A stretch of DNA of 18,163 nt, taken from Nitrospina sp. (GTDB taxonomy: Bacteria > Nitrospinota > Nitrospinia > Nitrospinales > VA-1). Each line of letters opens with the position of its first letter. Position 1 is the stretch's first letter. Of this stretch, positions 15,618 through 18,163 are shown piece by piece. The position numbers and the translations under genes are program-made. The notes beneath the pieces were generated by a model. The model was not told the origin of the DNA. It saw nothing but the letters and a program-made list of their open reading frames with translations, and did no database searches. The stretch spans positions 1 through 18,163 of the forward strand of contig JABJCF010000491.1 of the NCBI GenBank assembly GCA_018665625.1. The letters are read 5' to 3'.

Positions 15618-15653
15618 ATTTATCAGGTTGGGAAATAATTGAAACTGATAAAT
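15618..15653. repeat. 9-bp perfect inverted repeat, 18-nt spacer
   Basis: ATTTATCAG at 15618-15626 is the exact reverse complement of CTGATAAAT at 15645-15653. The arms are 27 nt centre to centre, about two and a half helical turns. Its place upstream of an XRE-type gene would suit an operator; an RNA hairpin is the alternative. Confidence 0.45.
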
Positions 15654-15691
15654 ACTTCTAACTGTCCACACAAACCTGTCAACAAGCTGTT

Positions 15692-15732
15692 AAACGGGGC
15701 TGCAAACGGGGCGCCTCTTTTATTAGTGCCCC
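15692..15732. repeat. Twin AAACGGGGC direct repeats with overlapping stem
   Basis: AAACGGGGC occurs at 15692-15700 and 15704-15712, one per 12 nt. GTGCCCC at 15726-15732 can pair with GGGGCGC (15708-15714, one G-T pair) or, alternatively, GCCCC pairs with the GGGGC of the first copy. On the plus strand the longer stem is followed by CTATTCGGTC, not a T-run, so a terminator role is weak. Confidence 0.4.
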
Positions 15733-15869
15733 CTATTCGGTCATTACTATTTTCCTAATTGGGCTAGAACCTTCACCCTATAGCATGGAAATATTTCTTA
15801 GTAATTTTCTGGAAACCCTTTAACGCGTAATTATTTATTATTAATTTTTGTATGGGGAAGTGTTAAAAA

Positions 15870-16280
15870 ATGCAAGAAATAAAATCAGGAACAGCGAAAT
15901 TTTTGGGAGTCCGACTTCGGCAATGGAGGAAGTCTCTTCCATTAAAATCTTATCAACTCGCTAAATTAATTAGGATATCACAGGGTTCACTTTCTGATAT
16001 CGAGAACTGCAAATCACTTCCGTCTGCGGATACTATTGCAAAGCTATATCAACATACAAATTTGAATATCATCTGGTTGCTAACCGGTAAAGGCCCTATT
16101 AGAAAAACTCAACATGCCCCTGGAGAGGAACCTGAGGTTAATGAAGAGCTGGAAGCCTATGGGGAGGACCCGAATTTAACAGAATTAATTCAAAGATTGA
16201 TCCGCACCTATTATCGGGGTGATGCAGAAAAAAAAGCGCACTTAATAGGATTTCTTATTGGTTCTGACCCTGGCGAGTAA
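15870..16280 (+). CDS. XRE-family regulator, phage-repressor-like helix-turn-helix
   Basis: A 136-residue DNA-binding protein. The HTH domain occupies about residues 11-75: LGVRLRQWRKSLPLKSYQLA, then IRISQGSLSDIENCKSLPSA as the turn and recognition helix, then TIAKLYQHTNLNIIWLLTGKGP. The (I)xWLLTGKGP ending is common in phage CI-like and related chromosomal regulators. No S24 peptidase domain follows. Instead there is an acidic linker (about 85-103) and a short helical tail, LTELIQRLIRTYYRGDAEKK, that may serve oligomerisation. GGGGA about 10 nt upstream supports the ATG. No integrase or other phage genes are near, so a chromosomal regulator is the simplest reading. Its TAA at 16278-16280 directly abuts the stop of the convergent ABC exporter gene. 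Confidence 0.88.
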   Translation: MQEIKSGTAKFLGVRLRQWRKSLPLKSYQLAKLIRISQGSLSDIENCKSLPSADTIAKLYQHTNLNIIWLLTGKGPIRKTQHAPGEEPEVNEELEAYGEDPNLTELIQRLIRTYYRGDAEKKAHLIGFLIGSDPGE

Positions 16281-18029
16281 TTAAACTTCTTTTTCACCCA
16301 TCAAAACAGGGTCTCGCATTTTTAATTTATACAAATTGTAATACAAGTTTTTGTTATTCATTAAATCTTCGTGCCGACCCGTTTCGACAACCCGGCCTTT
16401 TTCCAGAACAATTATCTGGTCCGCCTTGTGAATAGTGCTAAGGCGATGAGCCACTATGAAGGTGGTTCGATTTTCCATTAGCGTTTCAACTGCCTCCTGG
16501 ATCAAGGCCTCTGAACGGTTGTCCAAAGAAGATGTCGCTTCATCCAATACAAGAATTTTCGGATTTTTTAAAATAGCTCTCGCAATGGCAATTCTTTGTC
16601 TTTCTCCCCCAGAAAGCTTGGCTCCTTTTTCCCCAACTATAGTTTCATAGCCATTTTCAAGATCCATAATAAAATCATGGGCATTAGCTTTTAATGCAGC
16701 ATCTTTAAGTTCTTCCTCTGATGCATCTAATTTTCCATAGAGAATGTTTTCTTTCACTGTCCCCCCAAAAAGCATGGTCTCTTGGGGAACTAATGCAATT
16801 TGACTGAGAAAGCTTTCTCGATCAAGTTCTCGAATGTCATGCCCATCTAAGCGAATGCTGCCTTGACTGGTATCGAAAAATCGATGCAGGAGTTTAATGA
16901 TGGTGGATTTCCCAGCCCCACTGGGTCCCACCAAGGCAACAGTTTGCCCCGGTTGAACATCAAAATTTATATCGTGCAAAATTTCAGATTCTTCTCGATA
17001 GCCAAAGGAAACATTTTCGAACTGGATGTGTCCTGAAATATTTTTCAAAAAAATCGGGTTTTCGGGGTTTTCAATAGCAGGGCGGGTATCAAGAATTTCA
17101 TAGACTCTTCTAATAGCCCCTGATGCTTCTTGAATCTGAGTATAAAGACGCACGAAAGTTCCGATGGGGCCTGCAACAATTAAGGCATAAAGAAAAAAGG
17201 CGGCTAACTCTCCCGGTGTGGTTGCTCCCGACATCACCTGATATCCGCCGTACCAGATTAATACCGCCGACACCATAAAAGTAAGGCCAAGAATAAAAGG
17301 ACCAAAGAAGGATGAAATTTTCAGCTTGTCCACGGCTCTTTCAAAAGCTGCTTCTATTTTAGTTTTGAACCTTTCTCGCTCATAAGCTTCTCGGGTAAAT
17401 GATTTTACAATCTTTATAGAGGAGGCAACTTCTTCCAAAACAACTACGGCTTGAGCGACTTGATCTTGTAATTTTTCAGCAAAAACTCTTAACCGTTTTC
17501 CAAAAACTCTGGCAAAAATCATCAGCGGAGGCAAAATAAGCAATATCAGACCGGTCAACTTCCAATTCAAATATAAAATGATTGCCGTGGCTCCTATTAG
17601 CGTAATGCTTTGCCGTAATAGGGCAACGGGAATGGTAACCAGAGCATTCTGAATTACTGAAATGTCATTACTCATTCTAGAAAGAATTTCGCCCACCCGG
17701 CGGTCTTGGAAAAACCGCAGAGACAAAGATTGTATGTGGGAAAAAAATTCAATGCGAAAATCAGTAGTCATTCTATGTCCCACAAATCCAAAAATATAAT
17801 TATGAGTTACAGCAAAAACTGCCTGCAAAATAATGATAAAAAACAAATCCCACGCAAGCCCATCCAGTATCTGACTGTCTTTAAGAATCACCACCGCATT
17901 GATCATATTTCGCACGATCAAAGGCAAAACCAGATTGACCAAAGAAGTCAGCGTTAAACAGATAAAAGCAAATACCAGGCTTTTTGTATAAGGCCTGGCA
18001 TATTTCAATATTTTCCTAAATTCTTTCAT
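16281..18029 (-). CDS. MsbA-type ABC exporter (fused permease and ATPase)
   Basis: A 582-residue half-transporter that would act as a homodimer in the inner membrane. The N-terminal ABC_membrane domain (about 15-300) has six predicted helices and the coupling region DFRIEFFSHIQSLSLRFFQD. The nucleotide-binding domain (about 335-570) is complete: Walker A GPSGAGKST (368-376), Q-loop Gln416, signature LSGGERQRIAIARA (472-485), Walker B ILVLDE with Glu497, D-loop SSLD and switch His528 (VAHRLST). Length and order match MsbA-like lipid flippases, but these motifs do not separate MsbA from other type I exporters for lipids or drugs, and no lipid A gene (such as lpxK) is in view. AAAGGCAT before the ATG gives a fair ribosome site. 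Confidence 0.93.
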   Translation of the reverse strand: MKEFRKILKYARPYTKSLVFAFICLTLTSLVNLVLPLIVRNMINAVVILKDSQILDGLAWDLFFIIILQAVFAVTHNYIFGFVGHRMTTDFRIEFFSHIQSLSLRFFQDRRVGEILSRMSNDISVIQNALVTIPVALLRQSITLIGATAIILYLNWKLTGLILLILPPLMIFARVFGKRLRVFAEKLQDQVAQAVVVLEEVASSIKIVKSFTREAYERERFKTKIEAAFERAVDKLKISSFFGPFILGLTFMVSAVLIWYGGYQVMSGATTPGELAAFFLYALIVAGPIGTFVRLYTQIQEASGAIRRVYEILDTRPAIENPENPIFLKNISGHIQFENVSFGYREESEILHDINFDVQPGQTVALVGPSGAGKSTIIKLLHRFFDTSQGSIRLDGHDIRELDRESFLSQIALVPQETMLFGGTVKENILYGKLDASEEELKDAALKANAHDFIMDLENGYETIVGEKGAKLSGGERQRIAIARAILKNPKILVLDEATSSLDNRSEALIQEAVETLMENRTTFIVAHRLSTIHKADQIIVLEKGRVVETGRHEDLMNNKNLYYNLYKLKMRDPVLMGEKEV

Positions 18030-18127
18030 ATGCCTTTAAAAGTATCCGGGTTGCAATACTGCCCCTTTCAGAAGATTCTGAGCAAAAAACCCTTAAATCA
18101 CAATAAATTCAATAATTTTGAGCAGAT

Positions 18128-18156
18128 ATCATAACCCCTTGAAAGGCTCAATTCAA
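18128..18156 (-). promoter_or_regulatory. Candidate sigma-70 promoter for the ABC exporter
   Basis: The minus strand has TTGAAT (4 of 6), a 17-nt spacer and TATGAT (5 of 6). A start near 18121 would leave a leader of about 92 nt before the ATG at 18029. The leader includes a small CAGAA/TTCTG hairpin. The match is moderate and the region AT-rich. Confidence 0.35.
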
Positions 18157-18163
18157 ACCTTAT

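Larger units (their letters stand above)
15545..15869. other. 325-nt repeat-rich intergenic region ahead of the second regulator gene
   Basis: No gene seen. Contents from left to right are a T-loop hairpin (15593-15609), a 9-bp inverted repeat (15618-15653), three CTGTYNAC-like words at 15662, 15676 and 15687, twin AAACGGGGC words with an overlapping GC-rich stem (15692-15732), and AT-rich sequence to the regulator start. No good sigma-70 promoter stands out. Confidence 0.6.

Noticed and set aside
15662..15712. Short direct repeats as a CRISPR array
   Set aside because: The units are 8-9 nt with 3-6 nt between them, far below CRISPR repeat and spacer lengths, and no cas genes are present.
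15870..16280. Prophage or integrative element around the CI-like regulator
   Set aside because: No integrase, excisionase, structural genes or attachment-site duplication; flanking genes are ordinary chromosomal genes.

Overview
The window is a gene-dense, AT-rich stretch from a Gram-negative bacterium. The supporting genes are a PilQ-type outer-membrane secretin, a lipoprotein with a clean lipobox, a cytoplasmic NagZ for peptidoglycan recycling, and an MsbA-type exporter. Gene content and divergence look most like a deltaproteobacterial or Nitrospinota-like lineage. That placement is an impression from the proteins, not a demonstrated assignment. No rRNA, tRNA, CRISPR array, transposase or integrase was seen.

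Left part (1-7248, all minus strand): a type IV pilus alignment-complex operon reading pilM, pilN, pilO, a PilP-like gene, pilQ and then the shikimate gene aroB, which runs off the left edge. Junctions are tight (1-base overlap, 8, 38 and 19 nt). PilM (cytoplasm), PilN/PilO (inner membrane), the PilP-like protein (periplasm) and PilQ (outer membrane) should form the envelope-spanning alignment complex. Three members are atypical. PilM has an acidic insert. PilN and PilO carry lysine-rich tracts. The PilP-like protein is 484 residues, with a duplicated DUF2059-like N-terminal half and an insert that splits the PilP core. A good sigma-54-type -24/-12 element lies 49-65 nt upstream of pilM, and a small XRE-type regulator gene sits upstream on the same strand.

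Middle (7494-12602): miaB (tRNA ms2i6A37 methylthiotransferase) on the plus strand converges with, and overlaps by 7 bp, an unrecognised 481-residue protein gene on the minus strand. Divergent from that is an orphan 83-residue ORF. It converges with a two-gene minus-strand unit: a stand-alone beta-ketoacyl-ACP synthase followed 4 nt later by a DUF1318-like lipoprotein.

Right part (12762-18163): nagZ and a GT-C-type membrane glycosyltransferase form a plus-strand pair. Next is a repeat-rich 325-nt intergenic region upstream of a second XRE-type regulator. The stop codon of that regulator directly abuts the stop of a convergent MsbA-like ABC exporter gene, and a candidate promoter for the exporter lies near the right edge.

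The observations most worth checking are the PilP-like fusion, the sigma-54-type promoter ahead of pilM, the possible slippery A-tract in pilN, the compact foldable element between the KAS and nagZ genes, and the stacked repeats ahead of the second regulator.
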